Positions 36,588-48,846 of a DNA stretch of 64,000 nucleotides are shown here, one piece after another; positions within the stretch are counted from its first letter, which is position 1; the number at the start of each line of letters is the position of its first letter. Source of the stretch: Pelobates cultripes (taxonomy: Eukaryota; Chordata; Amphibia; Anura; Pelobatidae). The stretch covers positions 74,339,828 to 74,403,827 of the forward strand of contig OW240924.1 of assembly GCA_933207985.1 (NCBI GenBank), written 5' to 3'. Position numbers and translations under genes: made by a program. The notes beneath the pieces are model-generated. The model was not told the DNA's origin, did not search any database, and saw nothing but the letters and a program-made list of their open reading frames with translations.

Positions 36588-37018
36588 TTAATGGACATTC
36601 TAGGCAGCATAACAACTACAGCGCACCCCTAATTTGTCAAACTGCTTTAAACGTACTTGCTGTGTTGGGCATCCATGGTCTTTCCATTTTTAGTTTGTCT
36701 GATAATTGGAAACTCATTCTTATACTGGATCCATTGGCAGAGAGTGTAAGGCAGTGGCTCTCAGTCAATGAATACTATTAAAACTTTGTACGACAGTATG
36801 ATAATGCAGAACTATGAACTTCCACTTGATCAGACAAACTCAGACTGGCAGGACTATGAGAACCCAACAAGGTAAGAGCGAGGAAGTGGCAGTCTGACAG
36901 CCACTAGAGACGTGCTTTTAGACAAACTTAAACAATGCTGTTGTTTCAGAAACTGCAATGTTTTATGTTGGCCAATAAGCAACTGCATTAAGATGTAGCT
37001 GTTTGAGTGTCCCTTTAA
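36588..37018. mobile_element. TTAA MITE, 431 bp
   Basis: Begins TTAATGGACATTCTAGG and ends GAGTGTCCCTTTAA. Internal sequence contains the family motif CAGTCTGACAGCCACTAGAG. Ends are more diverged than at 35,746. Confidence 0.75.
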
Positions 37019-37644
37019 GACTGTTAAAGAACAAATGAGGGTGCTAGGACTTCATTGCGTCTTAATGTCAACGGATCAAAATGAGACATCTGGAACAAGA
37101 TCATAACTAGACAGAAACATAGGTAGGACTTGTGACTTCACAGTAAAAGCAGCAGGTGGCATTGATGGTGACTAGACAGTAATATTACAGTAATGTGACA
37201 GGAACAGGACTGTGACCTCCGTGACTTGTCAAATACAGAACTCTGACCTTATCTGTGACCTTAACTGTGACATGGGAGGAACAAGACTGACTGGCTGTAA
37301 ACAGAATAGAAGACAAATACTTGCAGCTTGTTGTTATGCCTATAGGGGCCAAGGAAATGGGATATGTTTTATTTTATTTTTTTTACAAATATTTTATTCA
37401 ATAACTAAGATACACTAAGATACACTTCCAGGACCTTATTCTCCATTCCCAGTTACAATAAAAAAGCAAGTTGAGAACCACAACTCTGGTAAAATCTCAC
37501 AGAAAACATCACATTTTTGACAAGTCTACAATCTCTGAAAGGTCCTGTAAAATTGCTGATAGTTGTATATGTTTTATGTATGCTATATGCGGAACTTTGA
37601 ACTATATTTTCCTTGCAAAATTGCCTCATTCCTTCTAGCATTCA

Positions 37645-37776
37645 ATAAAAGGAACACTCCAAGCACCATCACCACTACAGCAGTTTGACTATTTACAATG
37701 GTGGTGGGGTCACCAAGGCACTCCTGACACCATAACCACTACAGTAACGGTTATGGTTCTTGGAGTGTTCCTTTAA
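37645..37776. mobile_element. Short TTAA MITE, 132 bp
   Basis: A compact foldback: AAAGGAACACTCCAAGCACC at the left matched by its inverted copy near GGTTCTTGGAGTGTTCCTTTAA at the right. The left TTAA is mutated to ATAA. Confidence 0.8.
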
Positions 37777-37801
37777 ATGTAACTTGAATTGTGAAGTCAC
37801 A

Positions 37802-37865
37802 TTAACCCCTTAATATTCCATCATGATTCCCTTTTATTCCAGAAGTTGTGTCCTTAAGGGGTTAA
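37802..37865. mobile_element. 64-bp TTAA-bounded inverted repeat
   Basis: TTAACCCCTTAA at the left and CTTAAGGGGTTAA at the right form short inverted ends. The right TTAA is shared with the start of another MITE-like sequence (TTAAAGGGATATGAAAAGC). Confidence 0.7.
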
Positions 37866-38394
37866 AGGGATATGAAAAGCATCATAACATCATAACCACT
37901 TACCACCCACCGTAGTTATGGTGCCAGGTATATCTTGGCCCCGTTTCCTAGTAATGGGTAAAACCGTTTTGCAATGGTTTGCCATCTTACCTGGGTCCCT
38001 GGTAGCCAGTGACTTTTTTTTTTAAAAATCATGGGTAAATGAGATTTTTTTTCTAATTACATGTCTGATTTTAACGGACATCTTAAAGGTTTTTGTTTGT
38101 TTGTTTGTTTTTTAGATTTTCAAGGCTATTGTTTAACATATAAAGTGATACAACACATAGATGCACATTATATTACATCGTAGTAAATGTAAATATGGTA
38201 CATGGTGATAACATGATGTTCAACGTTGTATATCAAATACAAAAAGCAAGAAAACAAAAGAAAAAATCTTTAGTATTTTTTGTTTTGTTTTTTTATATAG
38301 AACTAAACAACTTTCTGTACCTGGACCAGTGTTGTGCAGAAGTGACTTTTTTCTGTAACTATCAATATATTTATTTTCTTTTTGCGTTAATTAC

Positions 38395-38692
38395 TTAAAG
38401 CGTAATCCCAGCATTATAATCACTGCAGTTCGCAGTAGTGGTTATGATGTCAGGAGTACCCTGGCCCAGTTTGCCCTCTTACCTAGGGGTCCACTGCCAT
38501 GCTCTGAGGTTCTTTTTCCGGGCTGGCTAATGACACACTTATGATGCTGCGGAGGTGGAGTTATACCTCTGGCAACTAAGGGGCTAAGCTCAAAGCAAAA
38601 CCGTGCACAAAAAGACTCCAGGCACCATGACCATGGGCACCATGACAACTTCAAATCACTGAAGTGGTCATGCTGCTTAAAGTAACCCTTAA
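38395..38692. mobile_element. TTAA MITE, 298 bp
   Basis: Bounded by TTAAAGCGTAATCCCAGC and GTAACCCTTAA. Inside, CACTGCAGTTCGCAGTAGTG is a hairpin and ACTGAAGTGGTCATGCTG matches family ends. The terminal repeats are degenerate. Confidence 0.65.
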
Positions 38693-39831
38693 AGGCCTAT
38701 CTGGAAACCCGATGAACAAGTTTAACAGAATGTACTACAGTGAGAGCATGTATTAGGATACAGAATGAAGACGCTCTTAAATAAAGGCAGAGTTGGCATG
38801 AGTCTTGTCATCTGCAAGTAAGTATCTGTGATAACGATGATAGAAGGTCTGTCAGTGAGAATGATGACAGAGAGTGTGTCAGGGAGAATGATGACAGGTA
38901 GTATGTCAATAAGAATGATGACAAAGTATGTCTAGGGGAATGAAGACAGAAGTTATGTCAATGAGAATAATGATGGAGTCAAATAGGTGGGGTAGACAGA
39001 GAAACCCTCACCATACGCCAGGTGTAATTGAACTATACGATCTTATTGTGCTGTTTGTAGTTTCTGTATTCTTTCAGCGTAATTAAAACTTACATTTCGA
39101 AACAGTACTGGTCTGTCTTTGAAACCTGCGAAAAACATACCATTCAAACTATTTCCCAAAATCGGGAGTTTTACTTTAAAAGCTGCCTTTAAAATGGCAC
39201 ATTCCTGACAAAGTAAGGAAGGGAATTCAATTTGCGAGACAGCTGGCAACCAAATGTATGCGGTTATTTCTGCCAACAGATAAATACACTAGTGCTGTGA
39301 TATATTAGAATGCAGTCTTGTCCTAAATGTCATCTGATTAAAAAGATGTATAGCAACCAGCAGACAAAATACTTTATTGCTGGTATACAAAAGGAAAAAA
39401 ACAACAACTCTCAAATAAAAATCCTTTAAAAACCCTGTACCTACCTAGCCTTCATGTCAGAGAGGAGAGGAGTCTCTGTATAAGGGCACTTCTCAGTTTG
39501 TTAAATGGCACACATTACAATCTGCTATCAGTAACGAATTGATAATGTTTTCTGACTCTCGACCGTTATCGCACACCTGTTATCGAAGCAATCACAATCC
39601 AGATTTCAGGATTGTAAAATATTGACTTAAAATTATACCTAAACCATGGTTTAATCATTATCCTCTTGATGTCAAGCTTCATCGGCCAATCTCACAAATT
39701 TGGAGACAGAAAATAAATTGTGTCTTTGTAGGCTTTTCAATGATACTGCCAAGCATATAAATTACACTTTTAGGCGACAGATGTGCCATTAACCTACTAT
39801 ATTCCATAGGGATATGGCAGTACGTGTATCT

Positions 39832-40307
39832 TTAAAGGAAAAATATACATTTTAGTACGTTTCTATTTTGTTTTAGATTAACAGGCTCCTCTTAGTTAAA
39901 AAATAAAATAATACGCAACCAAAAAACCCTTTCAAATCCCTGTTAAACGTATCTTATTATAGTGTGACGATTGTTTTCTCACTGCAGCCCAGTCCTCCTC
40001 CAGTGAAGTCATGAAACCTGAAGACTTTTGTCCAATAAGATGCTTCTCACAGTGAAGCATATGATTAACTTATCCAATGCCTATCTACAAGAATCATTGA
40101 ACCCAATACTTCTCATGGAGAAACAAAGGATGCACATCCAGTTGCAGCATCCTTTGCACGCCATGTCAGATGTCAATCAGATTTAATAACTAAATCAATT
40201 TCAGTCTAGAACCTCTAGTGGATGTCTGTCTAACAGTCACTTGTGAGTGTAGAAATTACAAAATGTGTAAAGCAGAAGTGCTTTAGAGGTTTGAAGTGTC
40301 CCTTTAA
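39832..40307. mobile_element. TTAA MITE, 476 bp
   Basis: Runs from TTAAAGGAAAAATATACA to GAAGTGTCCCTTTAA. The interior keeps CCTCTAGTGGATGTCTGTC, a motif shared with the other family members. Ends are diverged. Confidence 0.65.
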
Positions 40308-41222
40308 ATTACATTAAACACATTTATAAATGTGCCTGTCCAAATAAAATACATATTTGTTCTTTCTAAATCACTTGAAATATCCTAATATAGCCCTGCC
40401 CACTGATCATACCTCCAGCCTCAACCCCCTTGCCCCAGATTTGCCCATTTTTTATTTTTTGGGAGTATCTATGATGCCATTATGGGACGTTGATGGAGTC
40501 TCAGGAAGCTTCATATGTGTTGGAAACTGGGAGTCAAGAACAGTATACACAGTTCCAGTGTAAGATGCATGTTGCTGTTCCTTTGTGTCTATTGCCCCAC
40601 GTGTCTATTAACACCCCTACTCCCCCTTGTTCTCCTGTGTTTCTCTTTATTCTCCTGTGTCTCTTACCCTGTCTGCAGCGTGGCCTCACAGACGCAATCG
40701 GCAATAATGGATCCTCTTTATCTTCTATTAATTGGACAGGAAGGTGCTTGCTGTGACTGGAGGTGGTGGGGTATGGTATGATCACCGAGCAGCTCCCTGT
40801 CAGTCCTAGTAGGGGATGAAGAAGATCTGCCATGGCCCATCAGCGCAACACTAGAGTGACTGGCGGAATGTGGGTGCTCTGTGCAGCCCCCCTGGCCGGA
40901 GCACACTAAGGCAGCCATGGTTCTGTCTCATGGTAGCACCGACCCCTGCTGCATGTATATTGGTAGTAGTAGTCTGATCATCATAATTAGGGCTCAATTT
41001 CAGAAGCTTGGTGCTTGGAAGGCATGAGTAAACTTTATGAGACTAGGTACAAAAAATGCTCAATGTATTGCACATAATTCTGGGAATCAAAACAGATATT
41101 CAGATAAATCACTTTCAACATTTTTAATCACTTTCAAATGATCGTCAATGATCCTATTCTAGTCTTTGTGGTTATTTTATCATGTATTCATTTAAAAACA
41201 AACATACTTGATGATGCCTTAC
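40308..41222. other. SLC25A21 intron next to the 41.2-kb exon
   Basis: Several short overlapping ORFs at 40,490-40,920 occur on both strands in locally GC-richer DNA. None has splice context or recognised similarity. Nothing else supported. Confidence 0.45.
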
Positions 41223-41306
41223 CCTTCAGAAAGATAGATCTTCTTGAAGCAATCCCCCAGGCTTTTGTAACTTGATGGATCCAACTTGTTTCTCTGGATC
41301 TGAAAT
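41223..41306 (-). CDS. SLC25A21: SLC25A21 internal exon (FQIQR...SYKSLGDCFKKI)
   Basis: An 84-nt exon: one base, 27 codons and two bases. The translation runs FQIQRNKLDPSSYKSL then GDCFKKIYLSEG. This follows the first PLDVVKTR signature of repeat 1 in SLC25A21, where the split arginine codon and FQIQR motif are expected. The acceptor is TTGTCTTAAG and the donor is GAAGG|GTAAGG. The two leftover G bases pair in phase with the single T that opens the exon at 15,297. The exon with the PLDVVKTR signature and the start exon were sought up to 64,000 on the minus strand and not seen, so they probably lie beyond the window. Confidence 0.9.
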
Positions 41307-43082
41307 CTTAAGACAAGAAACATTTTTTTAATTAATAATTCAAATTCTAATCCAGTAAAATATTTTCATGCACTTACATTGCCTGTATTATTGCACATGT
41401 TCTTTTTCCTCATGATACAGCAAATGCAGCCAATAAAGTGATATCTTATGTTAGCGTAGAGAAGTATAGCGGAATCTTGGGGAATGTTGGTAAATTATGT
41501 ACTGAACATTGGGCAGACAGAAGGCTGGTAGATGGACTTGAGTAATGTCATACATGAAGTTCTGCACAGTCACGTTTATGAATATCACTGGACATTCAAC
41601 TCAGCAAAGTAAAATCTCTAATTGTAAAATCTTAAAACCATGTGAAATGATCCAAGGGCTTCCACATGCTTCATCAAACACAGGACGGAAATAAAACAGA
41701 GAATATTTCGTGGCAAGAAGATGCACCCTCCAAGACTTGGAAGAAAACAAAAAACAAACAGTCTTCAGATTCTTGAAAGTTTATATTTACCTACTGTCAC
41801 TAATGACATGCTGCCTGCTCTTTTTTTGATTAAAATCTACAGCAACGGGATGTAACGGCTGAAAGAGAATGTTGGCAATGGAACTACAATTCCCTAGAAG
41901 CACTTTCTATGCCCATAAAACACTACTTATGCAATAAGCTCAACATATATATGTATAAATATAATCGCAATAGCAGAGGTGTGGGGATTTAGGTGGCAGG
42001 AGAGCCCCAGTTTTTGTTAACGTCTAAAATGGTTTAACAAAAAGAGGAGGGATGGCATCCAAAGACTCCTTGAACCATAACAACTACAATAAACTGTAGT
42101 ATGTATAGTGCTTAGCGTGTCCCTTTAAATGAGCATCATGACTGACTGTGTGTGTCACTTACTGGTCTGCACAGAGTTCATAGCAGAGGCTTCAAAGCTC
42201 AGGAAATTTGCAGCAAATTAATAATCCTAAATATGAGTATTGATTTTAGTTTTTGCTGTAATATTACCATATCATCCCTATTATTCATTAAAAGTTGTAA
42301 CAAAAAAAAAAATGTATGCAGTGAGTCCAGGTGAATAAAATTTGTAAAATCTAGAACAAAGCATTGCTTTTTTATAATCTGGAATGTATTACACTATCCC
42401 AAATCTTAATAAATATAATGAAATCAAATGTAAAACGCCTTATTAAGCGCTCTTTGGTCTTGGATTTCCTAATCTCTTTAAAGATCAAGCCAATGCGTGA
42501 ACTCTTTAACAATAGCCTAAGAGCCCTGACACTTAGGAAGAAATTAGACTGTTATGTATGTTAGGAGAGCTGGATGGAACTGAACATATGGATTTCAGAA
42601 CATTCACGTCACTCATGGAGAACTTGCTAATGACCCAGAAATATTTACTTGCTACGTTATCATAAGAGAAGACAGCAAGCAGACACAGAACCCGAGGCTG
42701 GATCATGCTGCTGTAACCTGGTGTTACTTAGGATGTGTATAAGCTCCTGGGATGTTGGTGCATAGCTAACACTCTGTCATTGCTCTGACAAAACTCCCAC
42801 ATAATAGAATATGACAAAGCTACATGGTCAATGCAAGCCTCCCTTTCCACAAACATAAGCCTGTCAAACTCCCTTTACATATAAACTAATAGGGTTCAAG
42901 TGAGATAATGCAAACAAACCCAGTGCAGAAAAGCACACATTGGTCTGTTAACCCTTCCAATCATTCACACACAAAAAGGTGAGAACCTATAGGCAGGCAC
43001 TGCTGTTCCTGGTTTATTTCAAAAGCAATGATGATGTGTTACTTTATTCTTGAAGAAATAAAATTAAGATTTATTTTTTTAT
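41307..43082. other. SLC25A21 upstream intron; MITE half
   Basis: Unassigned intronic DNA. The right end of a TTAA MITE lies at about 42,010-42,128 (ends AGCGTGTCCCTTTAA). No upstream carrier exon was seen. Confidence 0.5.
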
Positions 43083-43518
43083 TTAATGGACCACTATAGG
43101 CACCCAAACCACTTCAGCTCAATTAAGTGGTCTGGGTGCCAGGTCCATCTAGGGTTAACCCTGAAGCTGTAAACATTACAAATGGGTTAATCCAGCCTCT
43201 AGTGGCTGTCTCATTGACAGCCGCTAGAGGCGCTTCCGCGCTTCTCACTGTGATTTTCACAGTGAGAAGACACCAGTGTCCATAGGAAAGCAACTGAGAA
43301 TGCTTTCCTATGGACTGACTGAATGCGCGCACAGCTATTGTTGCGCATGTGCATTCAGCGGATGATGTCGGAGGAGGGAAGAGAGTGCTCATTTAACCCC
43401 TTCCTCCCCCTTCAGCCCGGCAGGAGGGGGACCCAGAGGGTGGGGGGGGAGGGGATCCAAAGATCCTATAGAGCCAGGAAAACGAGTTTGTTTTCCTGGC
43501 ACTATAGTGGTCCTTTAA
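43083..43518. mobile_element. TTAA MITE, 436 bp
   Basis: TTAATGGACCACTATAGGC at the left and CACTATAGTGGTCCTTTAA at the right. The interior is closely similar, in inverted orientation, to 35,746-36,201 (both carry the TGTCTCATTGACAGCC and TTTCCTATGGAC motifs). Likely the same subfamily. Confidence 0.88.
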
Positions 43519-46500
43519 ATGGATTATACACATATACCAGATACAGGTATTTTGACAAAACAAAGAAATCTTAAACAAAATGGTGGTGTGGCAAATGGCA
43601 AAGCAGATCATGGATTTAGTAAGTACAAAGGCAACCTCTATATCCTCACGGTAAAATGTAGATCGGCATGGAGAAAGAAAAGTCGGTTAAGTCGAGCAAG
43701 TCAAACTGGAATACCTTAAAGCGACTTTTGTTTGTTGTTGACAATCTTTATTTTAAAGCGACATTGTTGTGTTGCTTTTTTCTTTTACATTCCTTATGCC
43801 TCTTTGCATCTTAATAATTATACCCACCCTATACTTGACTTTATATTATCTTTTCTTTCATGTACCAGATCTAAATATCTGAGTTCAGCCATTTTGTTCT
43901 TCTCTTCCAATGATGTCTGCTGTCAGGTTCCTTTTACTGATGTATTGTGGGTAGATTTGACGGGTAGATGAAACAGAAGTTTGCTTAAGCTCCACCAAGT
44001 TTTGTCATCTTGACTACTATACATAAGGTAAAGTATTCCCTAATTTTACTATTGTATTTTATGGAAACTGGAGTTCGCAGGAAAATAAATAAAAAGAGAT
44101 GAAGACACGGGGGACTATATAGTGGCAGATTCGATCAAGTTTATTTTTTGGTAATGGAGCCACTTTACGAACTCCTAAGAGATCACCAATCAACACAGGA
44201 TGTTATGCTGTTGATAACCACCGAGGATCTATTAAGATATCCAATGCAGCATACTGTATTGTAAAATGCGTCAATGCCTTGAGTAATTGAGGGCATAATG
44301 GGGGAGTAAAGCAACGCAGTAAAATCCTTCCTTAGTGTGTCTATAAACACGCACGCATCTGAGCAAAAGTTTTAGACAGCTGTATAAAAATGCTGTAAAG
44401 TAGGAATCCTTTCAAAAATCTAAATGTTAATAGTTTATTTTTTTTTATCAATTAATAAAACTAAAAGTGAGTGAACAGACAAAAAAAACTATATCAAATC
44501 AATATTTGTTGTATGATCACTATTCGCCATTGCCCAAACATGCTTCACTGTTAAGTGCAAACACACATTTTTGCACTACTTTCCAGTCCTTCAGTGAAAT
44601 AAATGCCTTCTGCTACAGTCAAAAAATTAAAACATTTGACTCATCGGTATAGCACACTTGCTGCCATTGTTTTCACTTCCAATCCTTTTGTGCATAGTTG
44701 AGTCCCTTTGTCCTTGTTTCCACACCAGAAGTAGAGATTTTTGGCCATGAGTCTTCCATCAAGACCACTTCTGACTAGACTTCTCTGGACAGTAGATGGA
44801 GGTACTAGAATGCCACTGGTTTCAGTCAATTCTGAGATGATGACCCAGCCCACTGCTGTATATGTTCCAGTTGCAAGGGGAAGTAACCAGGATGTGTCTA
44901 ATCTGCTGCACTAAGTATACTTGGCCGACTGCTCCATCTCTGGTCCTAAACATTCCTTTCTGCTACCTCAGGGGAGTTTAACAACACATTTGCCCTGTCT
45001 GCCATGGAAAGATCTTGCTGATACAGTCTTGTCATGTTCATCACTTTTGACAAACTATCTTCAACAACTTTACCTAGTTAGCAGAGTTTGGCTGTTCCTC
45101 AGCCAGTGTTATTACTCCTACACGGTTGTTCCCGTTTTATTTAATAATTGTGTTTCAACGTACATATTACACTGATGATCCTAAGCACCTGCATGGTATA
45201 ATTAGTTAATCATGCACCTGACTGCGTGCCTACAAAATACCTGACTTTGAGCAAGTCTACCTAGAAGAATGGATTATGTTTTTGAAGGCAAAGAATGATC
45301 ACACGTGATTTTACTTCTGTTCACTCACTTTGCATTTTGCTAATGAATATAAAATAACCAATAAGCATTTCTAGTTTTGAAAGCGATCCTCCTTTACAGC
45401 ATTTTTTAGCACCTATCTAAAACATTTGTACAGTCGTGTAATATATATATATATAGACACACACACAAACGAAAGATAATGGGTTTAGGTTCTGCAAAGT
45501 CATAATCAATACTTTCATCTGTTTGGTTCATCTGTGATTAATCTTCCGGCTTCCTGATTCAATAAGGGAGCTAAGCTTCAGAAGGTACATGGCACAGTTT
45601 GGGCAATTACTTCATCCACTACTGTTTTTCCACAGGGAATGTGAGTTAGTTTTAATCTGCATTGGCACAAAATAAATATGCCAACCACTTCACAGGGTAT
45701 TTACACAAGGATGTGTTATACACGGAATGTGCAGTAGTCATCACACCAACGGTAATCACATTTTCTATTAACAATGAAGCAGTACAAACATGTGATTGTT
45801 TTCAATGCCATCTCAACCTTCCTCTGTACCCGCTTGTCCCACTGTTTCCCCGCAGAGAGTAAATTGGAGGGGGGCAGGATGGACTCATTTAGTGGTAGGT
45901 TTGGCGGTGCAATGTCTGGAATTTTGTCCTTCAGATCCTGTTGCCTCCGACTTCTTTGGACTCCAATTTAGCAGCAGGGACCTTTTTCGTTTTGTGTTTA
46001 ATAGTCGTAGAGGGATTTACACAAGCATAAAGGTGCAGTCCACATTTTTTGTTTGTTATTTTAGCCTTTGAACAAACCATTTTATGATCTCCGTGTAGCA
46101 TATAACCTTTCTTTTTTTTATTTCATTTTCCAGCTCAAATCTGTGTCTATTTCAGATGATTTTAGCATGTAATAATTGTTTCCATGCTCTACCATCAGAT
46201 GTACAATATAATTCTTTTAATATGCAAGGTTTTTAAAGAGGAGCAAATACTCTATAAAGTAAAAACACATAGAATAGGTAATTTTAAGCAGCGTTTCGTA
46301 AAAAAAAAAAACCTTCAAAAACCTTAATTTCACCTTAAAAACAAAAAACACAAACAAAAAAATGCATGGCGATAATATGGAATCTTTATTTTTGCTACAA
46401 ATCCCATATTAAATAAATTAAGAAAGCGAGCATTTTATCACACATGCCTCATTTAGGCTCCTGTGAGCACATGGAAGCTATACTGAAAGTGATTTATGTT

Positions 46501-46679
46501 TACAAGCCCAGCTATCTCTAATGCTCAAAAGCAGACATAAAGAAACTAACTGCAGCTTCACATATGTATATCATTTGCAAACCAATGTGTGAAAACCAGA
46601 CATGTAACAAATCCATTATTAAAGTAACAATTTATATTGTATGTGGTTTCTTATCATCGTCATCATCATCCCCTTTGTT
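43519..46679. other. SLC25A21 upstream intron, no supported gene
   Basis: Unassigned AT-rich sequence. A short (TA)n(CA)n microsatellite is at about 45,441-45,468. ORFs are short and random-looking. Confidence 0.5.
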
Positions 46680-47114
46680 TTAAAGGAGCTAAAAATGACA
46701 CCCTACTTATATTGCGTTGAAATAACCATGTAAAAAATACAATTAAATGAAAAACAAACAAACCTTCCCCTCCTCGTATGTCGGCATTGGGAGGGATCTA
46801 ATGTGCATGCGCGGTGAGCACCGCACAGGCATTAGGCCTTCCCTTTAGGAAAGAAATGAATCAATGCTTTTGTTTGTAGTTTTTCAGGACGCTGGACATC
46901 CTCATGCAAAGCGTGAGGATGTCCAGCGTCGTTTCATGGAGTTAAACTCTGAAACTGCAGGAAGTGTCTGGTAGACAGTCACTAGAGGCAGTTTTAAGAC
47001 TACAATCTAAACATTGCACAGTTTCACACTGCTGGGCAAAGGGGACAGGACACCGCACCTAGATTAATACAATGAGATGAAGTGGTGGTCTGGGTGTCTA
47101 TAGTGTCCCATAAA
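46680..47114. mobile_element. Degenerate TTAA-type MITE
   Basis: Shares the family interior (GTAGACAGTCACTAGAGGC; hairpin GACGCTGGACATCCTC...GAGGATGTCCAGCGTC) and the right end TCTATAGTGTCCCATAAA, where the final TTAA is lost. The left end is approximate. Confidence 0.6.
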
Positions 47115-47206
47115 CTTCAGTCTTCATTGTTACTTTCACGATCTTGAGACCAATACACCAGGACCCCAGTCGGAACATAGGTAACAACTGTATCATTAGT
47201 GTAGTG

Positions 47207-47720
47207 CAGGGGTAGTCAACCTTTCGATACCTACCGACCAATTTTGTATCTTTGCTAATGGTAAAATTTTCTTACCGCCCACTAGTGCCAATGTAAAAAA
47301 ATCTATAGCGCAAATGCGCAGTGTTTTATTTTTTAAATAACGTTTTAGAAAGGAGAATTTTTTTTAAAAGTAAGTACTTAAATGTAACTATTTTTTAAAT
47401 TTTTTTTTAACTTTCTATACTTTTTCCATGTGTGTCTGTGAGGTGCTGTGTGTGTGTGTGTGTCGGTGAGGGTGCAGATCCTAGGCCCTTCCATCCCTCT
47501 GCTGGAACTAAGAGATCTTTGATCTCTTCACCAGCCCGAGAGGGCTTACAGGAAGGCTGGCTCTGCTTGGGCCGGCAGAGGAGATGAAAGGATCCCCATG
47601 GCTGGCCATGGTCCACGGCAATAGAGACCCACTGAGTGTTTTCTGCAGAAGCCACCACCGCCCACCTGAAATTCCAAACCACCCACTAGTGGGCGGTAGG
47701 GATCAGGTTAACTACCCCTG
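47207..47720. mobile_element. hAT MITE, 514 bp, with 8-bp TSD
   Basis: Left end CAGGGGTAGTCAACC and right end GGTTAACTACCCCTG are inverted copies. GTGTAGTG flanks both sides (47,199-47,206 and 47,721-47,728). No transposase ORF. Confidence 0.92.
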
Positions 47721-48176
47721 GTGTAGTGCGTTTCAAATCTACATTGATAAGACTAAGTTTATTTACACATGTTCAAATCAGACATTTTGGGTATAGTATA
47801 CGCCCCAACATCAGAGTTCCATAAAGCCGGGTGCTGGTGGGTGGATTTACAGGGGCAGGCTACAGATGCAAATCACATTCCAGCCCCATCTTCAGGGTCC
47901 TAGTGCCCTGAGTTTAGTGCAAGTTCGTGCAATGGTGCACTATGCTTTTTTAAGGGCAGTTATTTGGTATCCCCAGAAGCGATAACAGGACCGTAAAATG
48001 GGGTATGTGGGAGGCCTAGTATGGTGTACATTTATATAGCCCATGTTTTCAATTTTACTACGTTGTTTTGTTGTTACAGTGCTTATTTGTTCTATATTTC
48101 ATTTCATTAATTAATGACAAGTAAATTAATGAAGAGTGCAAACAAGCTCAATTTGCAGGAAGTGTTTATGTGTTAG

Positions 48177-48846
48177 TGTAACGAGAATATACCCCTACAC
48201 GCAGGATCCAGCTAAACAGAGGCAAATACAGAGGAGAGATACGTCTACCGGACCTTAGAATGGCCGGACTCGACGTATATGAGAGGAGACAGAGCCAGGA
48301 ACAAACCGAGGTCAAGGGCACAGAGAGACAGCGTAAACTAGGACAAGCCGGGTCTGGTACACGGAAAACAGCAAGCCGGCAAACAGTACAGATAAGGATA
48401 AAGCGAAAACGAAGTCAGAATACGAAGCCAAAGTCAATACGAGAAAACACAACTGAACACCACAAGCGCTAAAGGGAACTGAAACAGAAACCACGATAGG
48501 GCAACGAGCTAAGGGAAAAAGGTAAGTTTAAATAGCTTTAAAACGAAAGTGATTGGCTCCTGTCACTTCCACACCCCCTATAGGTAATTGTACAGGGAGT
48601 GTGGTATGACAGGAGCCAATGGGAGCCTTTTGGCAATTAGGCTCCCACTGTCTCTTTAAGAGCGCGCCCGAGACTCGCGGCGCGCTCTTAGTTTCAGGCG
48701 GGACACGTGACCGCTTCACGCGGTCACTGCCCGCCTTCCATCTAAAGCAGTCGGATGAGCCGCGCGCGGCTCGTGCAGCCGCAGGACCGCGCGCGGCTTG
48801 AAGAGAGGACCGCGACCGGCCCCCGGTTAAGGTAAGTAACGCTACA
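48177..48846 (-). repeat. 3' LTR of Sushi/Tf1-like gypsy element
   Basis: A 670-bp LTR, TGTAACGAG...GCTACA on the + strand, so TGTAGC...GTTACA in the element's own direction. It is almost identical to 53,135-53,805: I see only one substitution (near 48,753) and one single-base indel (near 48,351). It is flanked outside by GTTAG (48,172-48,176), the 5-bp target duplication. In element sense it carries TATTTAAA (48,527-48,534) and, about 30 nt further on, GCCCTATCGT (48,493-48,502). Confidence 0.96.

Noticed and set aside
40490..40918. Group of overlapping ORFs near the 41.2-kb exon
   Set aside because: Open in several frames on both strands, without splice sites or recognisable motifs.
48260..48494. 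Small ORFs in the gypsy LTRs, repeated at 53,218-53,453
   Set aside because: They are in LTR sequence with no link to gag or pol.
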